From positions 1,587,001 through 1,651,000 of the forward strand of contig JAWRVZ010000043.1 in assembly GCA_037043235.1 (NCBI GenBank): a stretch of DNA of 64,000 bases, given 5' to 3'. Within the stretch, counting starts at the first letter, position 1, and each line of letters begins with the position of its first letter. The notes beneath the pieces are model-generated. The model did no database searches. It had not been told where the DNA came from and saw nothing but the letters and a program-made list of their open reading frames with translations. The position numbers and the translations under genes were made by a program. This document shows positions 35,244-45,489 of the stretch, piece by piece. The stretch is from Rhodeus uyekii (lineage: Eukaryota; Chordata; Actinopteri; Cypriniformes; Acheilognathidae).

Positions 35244-37067
35244 GTGGACCAGTGCACACCAAGCGCGGTGTACGGCTCGGGGTCTCGAGGGACCCGGGCC
35301 GTGCTCTACGCGGGCAGTCTTGTCCAGTCACGCTCCTCTCGGGCCGTGCTGGGCAGGTTGCCCCCTCTGAGGAGGGTCCTAGAGCATCCGCCCCGGCGGT
35401 CCTCTGGTTTCGGCCGGGGCCCCGGGGTGGCAAAATATTTATATCCAGAGGTCGGTCTCGAGAGACTGATACCCCTAGTAGATTTCCTGGCGGCGTGGCA
35501 GCGCCTCCCAGGTATCTCTCGATGGGTCCTGCGTACCGTATCAGAAGGATACGCTGTTCAATTCCGGGTTCATCCTCCCGGCTTCGCGGGTGTATTACCA
35601 ACAGTGGTGAACCCCGAGCAGGCTCTGGTCATGGAACGAGAAGTAGACTCACTGCTGAGGAAAGAGGCCATAGAATATGTACCCCTCTCAGCCAGAGAAT
35701 CAGGTTTCTACAGCCGGTACTTCATAGTTCCCAAGAAGGGTGGAGGCTTACGCCCTATCTTAGATCTTCGCACTCTGAACAGTTTTGTCAGGCGACTGAA
35801 ATTCAGAATGTTAACTCTGAAGCAGATCGTAGCTCATCGGCATCGAGATGTCGTTCTCGCACATATGAAGGAGCTCGGGCTGAGACTAAACGCCCAAAAG
35901 AGTGTACTCTGGCCGAGGCAGAGCACGACTTTCCTAGGCGTTGTATGGGATTCGGTGTCAATGTCGGCGCGGCTTTCCCCCGTGCGCATTACATCAATCC
36001 TATCGGCAGTCAACGACATAAAGCTAGGCCAGCTGGTCACTGTCAGACACTTCCAGAGAGTTCTGGGGCTCATGGCAGCAGCCTCCTGCGTGATACCGCT
36101 AGGTTTGCTTCACATGAGACGTCTGCAGTGGTGGCTCAAGACCAGGGGGTTTTCCCCGAGGGGGAACCCTTCCCGCCTGATCAAGGTCTCAAGGCGCTGC
36201 CTGCGAGCCTTGAGTCAGTGGAAGAATCCCTGGTTTCTTGCCCAAGGACCCGTACTGGGACCAGTCTGTCACTGCGTGACGCTGTCGACAGACGCCTCCC
36301 GCTCGGGTTGGGGGGCGGTCCTGAGGGACCGCTCAGCTCAAGGTTTATGGAACGAGGCCTGCCTCTCTCTGCATATCAATGCGTTGGAGATGTTGGCAGT
36401 TTGGAGGGCGCTTCAAGCCTTTCTCCCAGACCTCCGGGGCCACCATGTGTTAGTCCAGTCGGACAACATGGCGGTGGTATCCTACATAAACCATCAGGGG
36501 GGTCTCCGCTCCCTTCGGCTTTCCAAGCTGGCCGGGCGGATCCTCCTCTGGGCTCGCTGCTCCCTACGGGCAGCTTATATTCCGGGATCCCAGAACACGG
36601 AAGCAGACTTCCTGTCGAGGCAGGGGCCGAGGCCCGGGGAATGGATGCTCCACACCGAGGTGATGGAGCAGATATGGGAGAAGTTCGGTCAAGCCCAAGT
36701 GGACCTCTTTGCGTCCCACGAGGCGTCCCACTGCCCTCTGTGGTACTCCCTCTCTCCTCCAGCTCCGTTGGGACTGGACGCAATGCAACAGGAGTGGCCG
36801 AGGCTACCCCTGTATGCTTTTCCCCCAGTAGCTCTGCTCCCGGGGGTTCTAGAGAAAGTTCGCCAGGACAGGGTCCGTCTCACCTTAGTTGCCCCGCGGT
36901 GGCCGGGCAGGGTGTGGTTCTCGGACTTGGTGTCCCTCCTAGACGGCACTCCTTGGAGGATTCCCGTCAGAGTGGACCTTCTGTCTCAGGCACAGGGCAG
37001 GATCCTTCATCCTCGCCCGGAACTGTGGAATCTGTGGGTCTGGCCTCTGAGGGGGCCCGACTCATAG
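35244..37067 (+). CDS. DIRS reverse transcriptase-RNase H, RT core deleted
   Basis: The 607-codon frame opens without an ATG (GTG), so expression would need readthrough or reinitiation. RT motifs up to VPKKGGGLRPILDLRTLN and MLTLKQIV are present. The frame then passes at about 35,828-35,838 straight to HRHRDVVLAHMKELGLRLN, which in relatives follows the palm. The segment with the catalytic D and the Y-x-D-D box, about 90 residues, is missing without a frame change. RNase H is complete by motif: TDASRSGWG, the LEMLAV glutamate, QSDNMAV and NTEADFLS. A tail with VDLFAS, CPLWYSL, APRWPG and a WVWPL end matches the region described as methylase-like in DIRS elements. It should not be able to copy RNA. 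Confidence 0.88.
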   Translation: MDQCTPSAVYGSGSRGTRAVLYAGSLVQSRSSRAVLGRLPPLRRVLEHPPRRSSGFGRGPGVAKYLYPEVGLERLIPLVDFLAAWQRLPGISRWVLRTVSEGYAVQFRVHPPGFAGVLPTVVNPEQALVMEREVDSLLRKEAIEYVPLSARESGFYSRYFIVPKKGGGLRPILDLRTLNSFVRRLKFRMLTLKQIVAHRHRDVVLAHMKELGLRLNAQKSVLWPRQSTTFLGVVWDSVSMSARLSPVRITSILSAVNDIKLGQLVTVRHFQRVLGLMAAASCVIPLGLLHMRRLQWWLKTRGFSPRGNPSRLIKVSRRCLRALSQWKNPWFLAQGPVLGPVCHCVTLSTDASRSGWGAVLRDRSAQGLWNEACLSLHINALEMLAVWRALQAFLPDLRGHHVLVQSDNMAVVSYINHQGGLRSLRLSKLAGRILLWARCSLRAAYIPGSQNTEADFLSRQGPRPGEWMLHTEVMEQIWEKFGQAQVDLFASHEASHCPLWYSLSPPAPLGLDAMQQEWPRLPLYAFPPVALLPGVLEKVRQDRVRLTLVAPRWPGRVWFSDLVSLLDGTPWRIPVRVDLLSQAQGRILHPRPELWNLWVWPLRGPDS

Positions 37068-37069
37068 AC

Positions 37070-38047
37070 TCGGGTCTCTCGACTGAGGTCGTTGAGACCA
37101 TTCTCCACTCTAGAGCCCCATCCACGAGGAAACTCTACGCCAGGAAGTGGGCCTTCTTCACTTCCTGGTGCGGTAGCAAATCTGTAGACCCAGTGACCTG
37201 CCAGGTCGGTATCGTCCTGGAGTTCTTACAGGAGAGGTTCGCCGCCGGGCTGTCCCCCTCCACGCTTAAGGTGTACGTGGCTGCCATCGCGGCTTACCAC
37301 GTGCCCCCGAGTGGTATACCCCTGGGTCGGGACCCCCTAGTAGTTCGTTTCCTCCGTGGCACTCTCAGGCTGAGGCCTGCGGTACGCTCCAGGGTTCCTT
37401 CCTGGGACCTGTCCCTGGTACTCCAGGCCTTGTCCCAGGAACCCTTTGAGCCGCTTGAGGACATCTCAGAGAAATTTCTCACTCTTAAAACGGTGTTCCT
37501 CCTAGCCATTTCCTCATTCAAGAGGGTTGGTGACCTTCAGGCCCTGTCAGTGGCCCCCTCCTGTCTGGAGTTTGCTCCTGGTCTGGCGAAAGCCTTTCTC
37601 TCTCCCAGACCAGGGTATGTTCCGAAGGTCCTCTCGAGCCCAGCTCGTCACATTGTACTGCAGGCCTTATGTCTTCCCCCCGTTGATGATCATGACCAGG
37701 AGTTCAGGAGCAAGGTCTGTCCAGTGCGAGCAGAGTGGCTTTATGGCGTAAGTCTGACCAACTCTTCGTATGCTTCGGGGCTCCTAAGGGAGCTCCAGCA
37801 TCTAAACCTACTTTAAGCAGGTGGATAGTTGAGACTATCTCACTAGCTTATGAACTGGCGGGTCAGCAGTGTCCTCTGCATGTCCGCGCCCACTCTACCC
37901 GGAGCATGGCTACCTCTAAAGCTTTTTTCGCAGGGGCTCCCCTTGCCGATATTTAGTGATGCGGCTGGCTGGTCCTCACCGCATACCTTTATTAGGTTCT
38001 ACCAGTTAGACCTTAACCCCGCTTTGGGAACCTTGGCCCTTTCGTAG
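37070..38047 (+). pseudogene. DIRS tyrosine recombinase, broken by frameshifts
   Basis: Sequence from about 37,070 to 37,735 is open in one frame (SAM-like N-terminal part APSTRKLYARKW; first catalytic Arg in SFKRVGD, codon at 37,523). The homology then moves to another frame up to the stop at 37,954-37,956 (SDQLFVCFGAPKG; the HSTR box with His at 37,891 and Arg at 37,900), and back to the first frame (AAGW, then the FYQLD segment with the presumed nucleophile Tyr at 38,000-38,002). Catalytic residues are all present but cannot be in one protein. The usual role is to insert the circular DNA copy into the genome. Confidence 0.85.
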
Positions 38048-38099
38048 TGAGCTACGTTAGCTTGGCGTACTCCGTTCGCTGAGGCGGCGTGGGTATTCT

Positions 38100-38203
38100 C
38101 GTTCCCATATGCGTTCCGACGCAGTGTTGAGTTCCCTTGACAGGGAACGTCTCAGGTTACTTACGTAACCCTAGTTCCCTTAGAGGGAACGAGACACTGC
38201 GTC
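38100..38203 (+). repeat. DIRS internal complementary region
   Basis: 38,100-38,147 is the exact reverse complement of the left end (33,485-33,532), and 38,148-38,203 is the exact reverse complement of the right end (38,387-38,442). Together they equal the head-to-tail junction of a circularised element. In the accepted DIRS model this region templates joining of the two cDNA ends. Confidence 0.95.
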
Positions 38204-38250
38204 TCGTAGCCTCAGCTCCATCGCACGCCGGCTGTTTTCAGACACTAGTT

Positions 38251-38396
38251 AAGCTGAGGCTGCTAGTCTGCTGCGTGCAGTTATACTCCTGGCTCATGAC
38301 GTCACACTCGGCTACGTGCACTCGCACACCTGGTTTCAATTGCGCTTCAAGAGACAATTACACTAATGCGTTCCCATATGCGTTCCGACGCAGTGT
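38251..38396 (-). repeat. DIRS right inverted terminal repeat
   Basis: It is identical, inverted, to 33,505-33,650. It is followed by a 46-bp outer extension containing two perfect hairpins: GTTCCCT-CTA-AGGGAAC (38,400-38,416) and GGTTAC-GTAA-GTAACC (38,420-38,435). Confidence 0.93.
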
Positions 38397-39121
38397 CTCG
38401 TTCCCTCTAAGGGAACTAGGGTTACGTAAGTAACCTGAGACGTTTTTGGCAATGATAGATCCTCCACAGTGGTGCTCCCATGAGCTACCGCTCTGAACCT
38501 CGAGAGTGATCTAATCATGGGATACAGAAAAAAAAATAAAAATGCTTCTATTACATAAAATATACAAATATATTTTAGATACTGTTCAAACAGTAACCTT
38601 TCTACTAGCAAAATCATGGGTTCGATTCCCAGGGAATGCATGAACTTATGAAATGTTAGCCTTGTATTTTATAAATTACTTTGATTAAAAGTGTTTGCCA
38701 AATGTGTAATTATAATAATACAACTGATGCAAAGGAAAAGTTTGGAAAGTAAAACTGAGGCAGAAAGAGTGTCTGTTTGTGAGACAGAGGTGTAACAAGA
38801 GGGAATGAGAAATGAAGGCAGACTAAATGGTGCTACATACCTGCCAGGGCCAGCTGTGGGGTCTGGCTTCCTCTCCGTTGACCACACGAGACATGATGGG
38901 CTCAATGGGTGGTTTTTCACACCCAAAGGCTGCAGTAGAAATTCAGAATATAACCTTTATAACAATTCATGTAATCATTATGTTGCAGGCTACTAAATCA
39001 TAGTCTCCTGAACACTTCTGTTGAAGTATACAGGCTTCTTACCGCTAGCGATGAGCACAGATGCTAGAATGAGGGAGAACATGTTGACTCCAGTCAGCTG
39101 CCTGAACACTGGCCTTGCACA

Positions 39122-39129
39122 CTTTTAAA
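39122..39129 (-). promoter_or_regulatory. TATA-like box of elastase copy B
   Basis: TTTAAAAG, 40 bp upstream of the ATG at 39,082, within the block conserved in copies A and C. The promoter is intact although the gene is broken. Confidence 0.55.
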
Positions 39130-39351
39130 CCCTCTTTTACCAGTGATGTCACACTGACCACACATAATTATGAAATAGGTTTTGGATGATGCGTTCCATC
39201 AGATTTTTTTGACCTATCAGCTTCTGAACAGTTCCTTTTCACATGATATTGTTGCGTGTCAGCAGGTCATGATTATCATCCCTTCCTCCTACACTTGAGT
39301 GGAAAGCGATCATAGAGAGCCTCACCTCCTTTGGCCAAATGATCTACCTGG

Positions 39352-39505
39352 CAAAACTGTGGCGACAGAAAATACAACAATTGGAGTGAAGAGACCGAAC
39401 AGTCCATTCAGGATAAACTTGATAGTATAGTCGGTAAATTCGGCAATGTGTTCACCATTCAGTGACATCACAGATATGCAAATAAGGAGAACCCAGGGTT
39501 TAAGA
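39352..39505 (-). pseudogene. Short open segment of unknown origin, hydrophobic
   Basis: On the minus strand a frame of about 50 codons reads SLNGEHIAEFTDYTIKFILN then GLFGLFTPIVVFSVATVLPG, with a membrane-like hydrophobic half and a possible donor (CCAG|GTAGAT) at its end. It begins where the elastase-flank repeat stops (39,345). I do not recognise the family and no neighbouring exon is found. It may be a captured exon or chance. Confidence 0.25.
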
Positions 39506-39539
39506 ATGTACAGTGTGAAACTGTTAAATTATAAACAGT

Positions 39540-39960
39540 AATTGTGGGTGAATTATCAGTAATGTAAAACGTGAAGAGATCAAAAATAAGACCATAAGGA
39601 ATTACTTTGAATGAAAGAAAGAACTATGAATTGTCATTTTTATAATTAATGGACAAATACAATGATACATTTATGTAAAATTACTGACAATGACTCCAAC
39701 ACATGTAATTCGCAAAAAGGAAAATATAAAAAATTGGTTATTTGAAAAGCATTTCTGGCAAAAATTTCTGAAGCAGCCAGACTCAAAAGAATGTAAGTTA
39801 CATTTTCCTGAAAATGCAGTGTATGAGTCATGAATGAGTCTCTTTCTCATTCAAAGTCAGCTAAATGCTGTTATCTGAGTCTGTGTCATAAGTGATAAAT
39901 TATTTATAGTGTTTCAATAAAAATTCTAGACACAGATGTTAAAAGAAATCACATTTCAGT
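39540..39960. repeat. Duplicated block shared with 48,500-48,890
   Basis: Both intervals share segments such as AATTACTGACAATGACTCCA, CATGTAATTCGCAAAAAG-like, AAAAGCATTTCTGGCAAA and GCAGTGTATGAGTCATGAA in the same order and orientation. No gene is seen in either. Confidence 0.7.
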
Positions 39961-41949
39961 TGTACATTCAGAGGGCAATTTGTAGTTTCACGTTTCAACT
40001 CAGCTCAGTCCTTTAAAGAGGTGTTTTAAATAATAATACTGACCTTAAATGATAGAAAGGAGTTTTTGACATGATTTTTAATCAGCTTTTTAAATGTGCC
40101 CGTTTGTATTCAAAGATGCAACAAAATATCCAGTATTGTGAGAACTATTCAAAGTCCCCGTACAGAGCCATCCTGAAATTATGCATGATTCATTAAAAAC
40201 AACAATAACAATGTCTTACAGGGGGTTGTTATAAAATAATAAAAATACTTGTAATACAACGGCTGTTTTCCTTTATTTTAATGAGTCAGGAATCCCCATG
40301 GAGGCATTAGGAGAACGAAAAACTGCTGAGAGAGAAAAGCTTCACCCTCAGAATATCACTCATATACAAGCAAAAAGTTTCCTATCTTTAAATTAAATTG
40401 TTATGCCTTGTAGAAACCCAGGAATGAGAAATATAAAGATTTATTTTTATGCCTCAAATCACAAAACAGACCAACAGTTTCAGAATTTCAGCACATTTCA
40501 TGTGGAACAAAAGTAGGTAACATACAGAAGCATTTAACTAACACACTTTTGAATGTAGCACACTGTCAAAAATGAAACGTATTGGTTTTCTGTAAAAGCC
40601 GCAGTTCTTCTGTAGGAGAATTTACAGTTAAAGACCCGAGGAACAGATATGATGAATGAAGACCAGAAGTCAGAAGTGCAGTCAGCTGAAGAAATTAGGT
40701 TGTAACTCAGTAAATTCTGAAGATAGTTTGCAGTGTCATCAGCAGAAGCCAGCTTCAAGTCTTATAAAGAGTTCGTAGGCATCCCACTTCTGAAGTGTAG
40801 ATAAATAAAGTCTTTAAAAATTTGAATAAATCAATAACTTAATTGTAAATCACTCACAAATCATTAGAAGAAAAAAAAAGAAAATATAAATTTATATAGA
40901 AGAGACAAGGGATTTTGATGATCTCCCTTTATTATATTTTACCACTGGCAATCATTTAACATTACATTTAGAATTTGGCAATGAAAAACACACATTTATA
41001 TTAAAACCAATAGATCTTGTTTATCCATGTGCTGATTTCACATGATATTGTTGCATGTCAGCAGGTCATGATTATCATCCCTTCCTCCTACACTTGAGTG
41101 GAAAGCGATCATAGACAGCCTCACCTTCTTGGGCCAAATTATCTATTGTTCTCTGAGGTATTGAAATCTTTTAAATACTATATCTGACATTCATATCTGC
41201 TGCATTCATCCTGTTTGAAAGATGCAACCTTCCTCAAAGTCTCAGGTGCTTAATCAGAATATGAATCAGCTAATTGGAGTTTAGATTAGTATTTTGGCAA
41301 ACATTTGGCAGTTTGTATGAATCAGTGTCGGAGAGTGGAAAAGGAAAAAAACAGATGTAAGAAGTTGAGCATTATGCATTTATTACATTTTTTCTTTGTG
41401 GGTTGGTTTTCTAGAATTAAAATAAGGTCAACAAGGTCCTTGGTGTGTCTTAATTGTTCGTCATCACCTTCAATGAGAAAAGAGAGAAATGAAAAAAAAA
41501 AGCATTAATTAATTAATCACATGCAAATCTTTCTAATTTTCTTTGGGTAATTTCCAAAGCTCAGGGATTTGTTAACTAGAACTTAACAGACAGACTAACT
41601 AGAACTTAACTGACAGAACTTAAAGGGATAGTTCACCCAAAAATCCAAACCTTGTATAAGTTTATTTTTTCTGTTGAACACAAAAGAAGATATTTTGATC
41701 AATGTTGACTTACCATACAGATATTTTTACTGACATTGATAAAAATTTATTTTTTAATTTTCAACAGAAGAATTTAGTTGTTATTCAGATTTGAAAAAAC
41801 TATGTTTGTAAATGATGATAGAATTTCCATTTTTGGGTGAAATATCGCTTTGAAGAACTGTATAAGTGTAACTAATCTCAATATTAAATGCAAGCATATT
41901 ATGCGTTAAATTGTACACAGTGTTGTGAATGCATTATTTCTGTTGATGC
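39961..41949. other. Elastase C 3' flank
   Basis: 40,076-40,180 repeats the enho 5' flank, and from 40,180 the sequence matches the elastase 3' flank of the other copies, with the MITE at 41,624-41,850. No independent gene is seen. Confidence 0.6.
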
Positions 41950-44900
41950 TTAATGACGTACCTTGTCGATCCAGTCATTGAAAGAGGACACACGGGTGAA
42001 AACAGTAGGTTTCTTCTCAGTGTTACAGCCCAGACCAGAAACGAAGCTGGCAATACCGTGAACCTCCCAGAGACCGTCAGAGTTCTTACAGTTCAGAGGC
42101 CCACCAGAATCACCCTGCAGAATGTTAACAAAAAAACACATGCATTTACTAATTGTCATGAATTGTCCACAATCAAAAGTATTGAGTGCTTTCTTAATCA
42201 TAAACAATTAGTCCTAGTATTTTAATTTGATTGTTTTTTGATTATTTTCCATGAGAGCTTTTTAGTGAATCCTTCTGCAGGTTATGTTGTTCTGCCAGTA
42301 GTTTAAGTAACTTCTGTCTATAAAGCCCTATTTGGTCTGGTCTCTCGACCGTCGGCTTAGTACCGTTTTCCTAAGCGACGTTTGAGTTACAATTCAATTA
42401 CAATTTCAATGGAATCAATGGGTTTTCTGAAACTAAAAACAAAGCAGGCTATTACTGACTCCAAAACTCTTTTTTTAAGGAACAATGAGCATAAAACATC
42501 TTCATTAACATAATCCACCAGTGTGTCTGTTTATATAAAGTTACTCTTTTACATTTTGAAAAAATTATATTGGTATCCTGTCATTGTGCATTATCCAGGC
42601 ACACACTAGATAAAAATGTGTGACCCACTTCACCAATTGCACTGTCCCAATTGACCTGAAAACGGCTGTAATATAAAAATGTGTTTATAAAAATTTGCTT
42701 ATTATTATTATTTTAATCTTATTATTTTAATATTGTCTTAATTATAAACAGTCTAGTATATAGCGCAGTTTTTACAGTTTACTGCACTTTGTTTCATTCT
42801 TCTCGTTTCCTTAAATCGAAAGTCTCGTACATCCACAGAAAACCCTTCCGCTTTGAAAACTAAGGTGGTCATTTTGAAAGCCAACATTTCAAAAGACATA
42901 GTTGGAGATACGACACCTTGAGCATATGTTTAAAACATTAATGGTGTAGGTAGAATATATTAATTTGTATTTCATACACAGTTTACCAATTTTGCTGACT
43001 TCACCCTATTCCATTCACCGCGACAAACTCAACCAAAAACCACAGCCAATCAGAACAACGGGTTGGCACTCGCGCAAGAGTACCAGATCAATCTTGACGT
43101 CACTTGCAAGGAAATGGATAAGTACGTAATCAAATTCAAAGATATTACACCATTTAAACATTATTAGAGTACATGCTGAGTTACTTAAACAATCTTTTTC
43201 ATAGAATACACGTGTTGATTCACAGTTTGAATATTTTTGATTCCATTTGTTTAATTTCTAGATCTGAGCTGAATTAGCGCTAAATGATATTCAAAGTCAC
43301 ATTACACGCTTTTCACACTAAATACACGCTCATAAACTTTTCCATACGTCGTGTTGTTGTTCCAGTGGTGACGTCGCATAAAAATTAAATTAAAATAAAA
43401 GTAAAATAGTCACGTGACGTTGTTTGGAACACAATCCTTGATTTCATGGAAAATGTCATTTTTATAGCGGTAACTTTACTCACATTGCAGCCTGCAACAA
43501 TACCATCTCCACCAGCGCAGACCATAGATTGCTTGACGGTGGAACCCCACCAGTCAGACCTGGAGCAGGTGGCGTGATCCACAGCGGGCATCAGGGCTTG
43601 CTGCAGTCTGTCAGGAAGAGGGCCTCCAGCTGAGAAACAACCAAAGTATGTTTGTTTTATACTATGTTCTGTACATCACATAAACACTAAAACATGTCAA
43701 GAGTTTGTTTTACACGGTCAGGTTTGTTTTAGGAACCAGGAATATTCAAACAATGTTCAGTTATTATTATATGCATGTATGTCAGGTCTTGTGTGCACAA
43801 GCACTTACTGGACAGTCTTCCCCAGCCTGTAATATAGCAGGGGTAGTTGTTTGGGAGGACGGAGCCAGCTGGAGGAACGCAGCCCAGCTGAACAGTATCA
43901 CTCAGAGTCACAGGCTCAGACAACTTGATCAGGGCAATGTCGTTTCTGAATGGACACAATCACAAGTGAGAGCTGTTGTTTAAACTTACAGTGTTGATGT
44001 CCACAGTCACAAAATAAACCCGTCAGGGTGATCCGGACCTGGATATGAAGCGATGTTATGATTTGCTGACTGTACTGTATAGAAATAAAATCGAACTTAT
44101 TGTATAGTAAAATGATTTTATAATCCACCTTGTTTATCAATGTGGAAGTAAGCTATTTTCTCTTAACGTGTTAGCCTTTTGATTCATTGGCTTCTTGGTA
44201 AGTAACTAGAAGAATAACAGTCGGTGAATTATTCGCTGAAAAACAGACCAATGTTTCATAATTTCAACATAATACAGAAACAAAACAGTTTGCAATATCA
44301 ATCCATATCAATTAAATATAAAGTGTCTGCCATTTTAAGACCTGTCAGTTTTACAGTACAGTGGTAATTATACAAAGATACTTAAATGCAGAATATGCTC
44401 TAATAACCTGATTAAGTATTTTAAAATATGTGAATTCGATCAACACATTGACAAGACATGTTTAGCTTTTTATTAGAAAAATTAAATACGACTCAATTTA
44501 TATTTACAAAGCATAATATTTACCCGAGAGCCACAAACATTGAGTTCCAGTTCTCATGTACAATTATCTTCTGAGCGCTGATGGTCGCTGAGCCGTTCTC
44601 ATTCACTGACAGGTCATGCTTACCAACTTGCACCCTGTAGTTGCGCCCAGAACTACAGGACAGAAAAAGCACGATGGTTGAATCCTGTTGAATTTCTCAT
44701 TTTCACAATATTTAACATTTAAAAATGAATTTTAAAGCTATTTAATTGGATTCTGTATTGACCAGAGATCAATATATAAGATGAACACTGGATTAGACTT
44801 TTATACCTGATGCAGTGAGCAGCAGTCATCACCCAGTTTTCGGCAATGATAGATCCTCCACAAGTGTGATACCATGAACTACCGCTCTGATACTGCAGAG

Positions 44901-45442
44901 AGACCTAATCATGGGACACAGAACAAATTATGTAGGCTTCTATTACATTAAACATACACATATAATTTAGATAGTGTTCAAAAAGTAACCTTTCTACTAG
45001 CAAAATCATGGGTTCGATTCCCAAGGAATGCATGAACTTATTAAATGTTAGCCTTATTTTATATAAATTGCTTTGGTCAATTTTTTGCCAAATGTGGAAT
45101 TATAATAATACAACAGATGCAAAGCCAAAGTGTGGAAAGTAAAACTGAGGCAGAAAGAGTGTCTGTTTGTGAGACAGAGGTGTAACAAGAGGGAATGAGA
45201 AATGAAGGCTGACTAAATGGTGCTACATACCTGCCAGGGCCAGCTGTTGGGTCTGGCTTCCTCTCCGTTGACCACACGAGACATGATGGGCTCAATGGGT
45301 GGTTTTCCACACCCAAAGGCTGCAGTAGAAATTCAGATAGATTTACAACAAGATATGTGATCATTTCGTTGCAGGTTACTAAATCTTATACAGGCTTCTT
45401 ACCGCTAGCGATGAGCACTGATGCTAGAATGAGGGCGAACAT
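41950..45442 (-). CDS. Pancreatic elastase (CELA2/3-like), copy C
   Basis: Seven exons: 45,403-45,442, 45,231-45,319, 44,807-44,904, 44,524-44,652, 43,809-43,945, 43,484-43,629 and 41,950-42,114. They give 267 residues, the usual family length, ending FNDWIDKVRH. The order is a 14-residue signal peptide, FGCGKPPIEPIMSR propeptide, VVNGEEARPNSWPWQ, His in VMTAAHC (about 73), Asp in NDIALIKL (121) and Ser in GDSGGPLNC (216). The Cys in the propeptide and the one in LGCVPPAG are placed to form the C1-C122 link of chymotrypsin-like enzymes. Exon 3 has the conventional YQSGSSWYHTCGG, while copies A and B have a diverged VQSGSSWEHHCGG. Position 192 is Asn. Copy C is therefore the least derived member of the array. 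Intron 6 carries about 1 kb of extra sequence (42,400-43,470) not present in A or B. Confidence 0.92.
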
Positions 45443-45481
45443 GTTGACTCCAATCAGCTGCCTGAACACTGGCCGTGCACA

Positions 45482-45489
45482 CTTTTAAA
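45482..45489 (-). promoter_or_regulatory. TATA-like box of elastase copy C
   Basis: TTTAAAAG, 40 bp upstream of the ATG at 45,442, conserved with copies A and B. Confidence 0.6.

Larger units (their letters stand above)
33485..38442 (+). mobile_element. DIRS-family tyrosine-recombinase retrotransposon (4,958 bp)
   Basis: The order is left inverted repeat, Gag ORF, RT-RNase H ORF with a methylase-like tail, tyrosine recombinase, internal complementary region, right inverted repeat. There is no LTR in direct orientation, no integrase and no target-site duplication, all as expected for DIRS elements, which integrate a circular intermediate by recombinase. The host exon resumes exactly at both ends (CCCAG before, TTTTTGGC after). 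A GTT trinucleotide spans both junctions and is also found at the joined ends within the internal complementary region. The element lies opposite in orientation to the elastase gene. Base composition is G+C-rich compared with the AT-rich host introns. Confidence 0.95.
30795..39082 (-). pseudogene. Pancreatic elastase copy B, disrupted by a DIRS element
   Basis: Exons on the minus strand: 39,043-39,082, 38,841-38,929, exon 3 in two pieces (38,443-38,510 and 33,455-33,484), 33,191-33,319, 32,501-32,637, 32,208-32,353 and 30,795-30,989. The two pieces of exon 3 add to 98 bp, exactly the length in copies A and C, so the host sequence lost nothing. All other exons are open and keep the signal peptide, the VVNG start, the Asp (NDIALIKL) and Ser (GDSGGP) triad members and Asn at position 192. 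The insertion lies about 16 bases 5' (in gene direction) of the His codon in VMTAAHC, within the codons for AKNW. The gene is close to copy A through exons 4-6, including introns. Unless the allele is polymorphic, copy B is a very recent pseudogene. Confidence 0.92.

Noticed and set aside
34664..35601. Long minus-strand frames inside the DIRS element
   Set aside because: Antisense shadows of Gag and RT with no conserved motif.
35252..37066. Left part of the 854-codon plus frame in the DIRS element
   Set aside because: Only its end (from about 37,070) is the recombinase; the earlier part is a shadow of the RT-RNase H frame, kept open by G+C-rich sequence.
33485..38442. Interpretation as an endogenous retrovirus or LTR element
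   Set aside because: No direct LTRs, protease, integrase or envelope; inverted repeats, a tyrosine recombinase and an internal complementary region mark it as DIRS.
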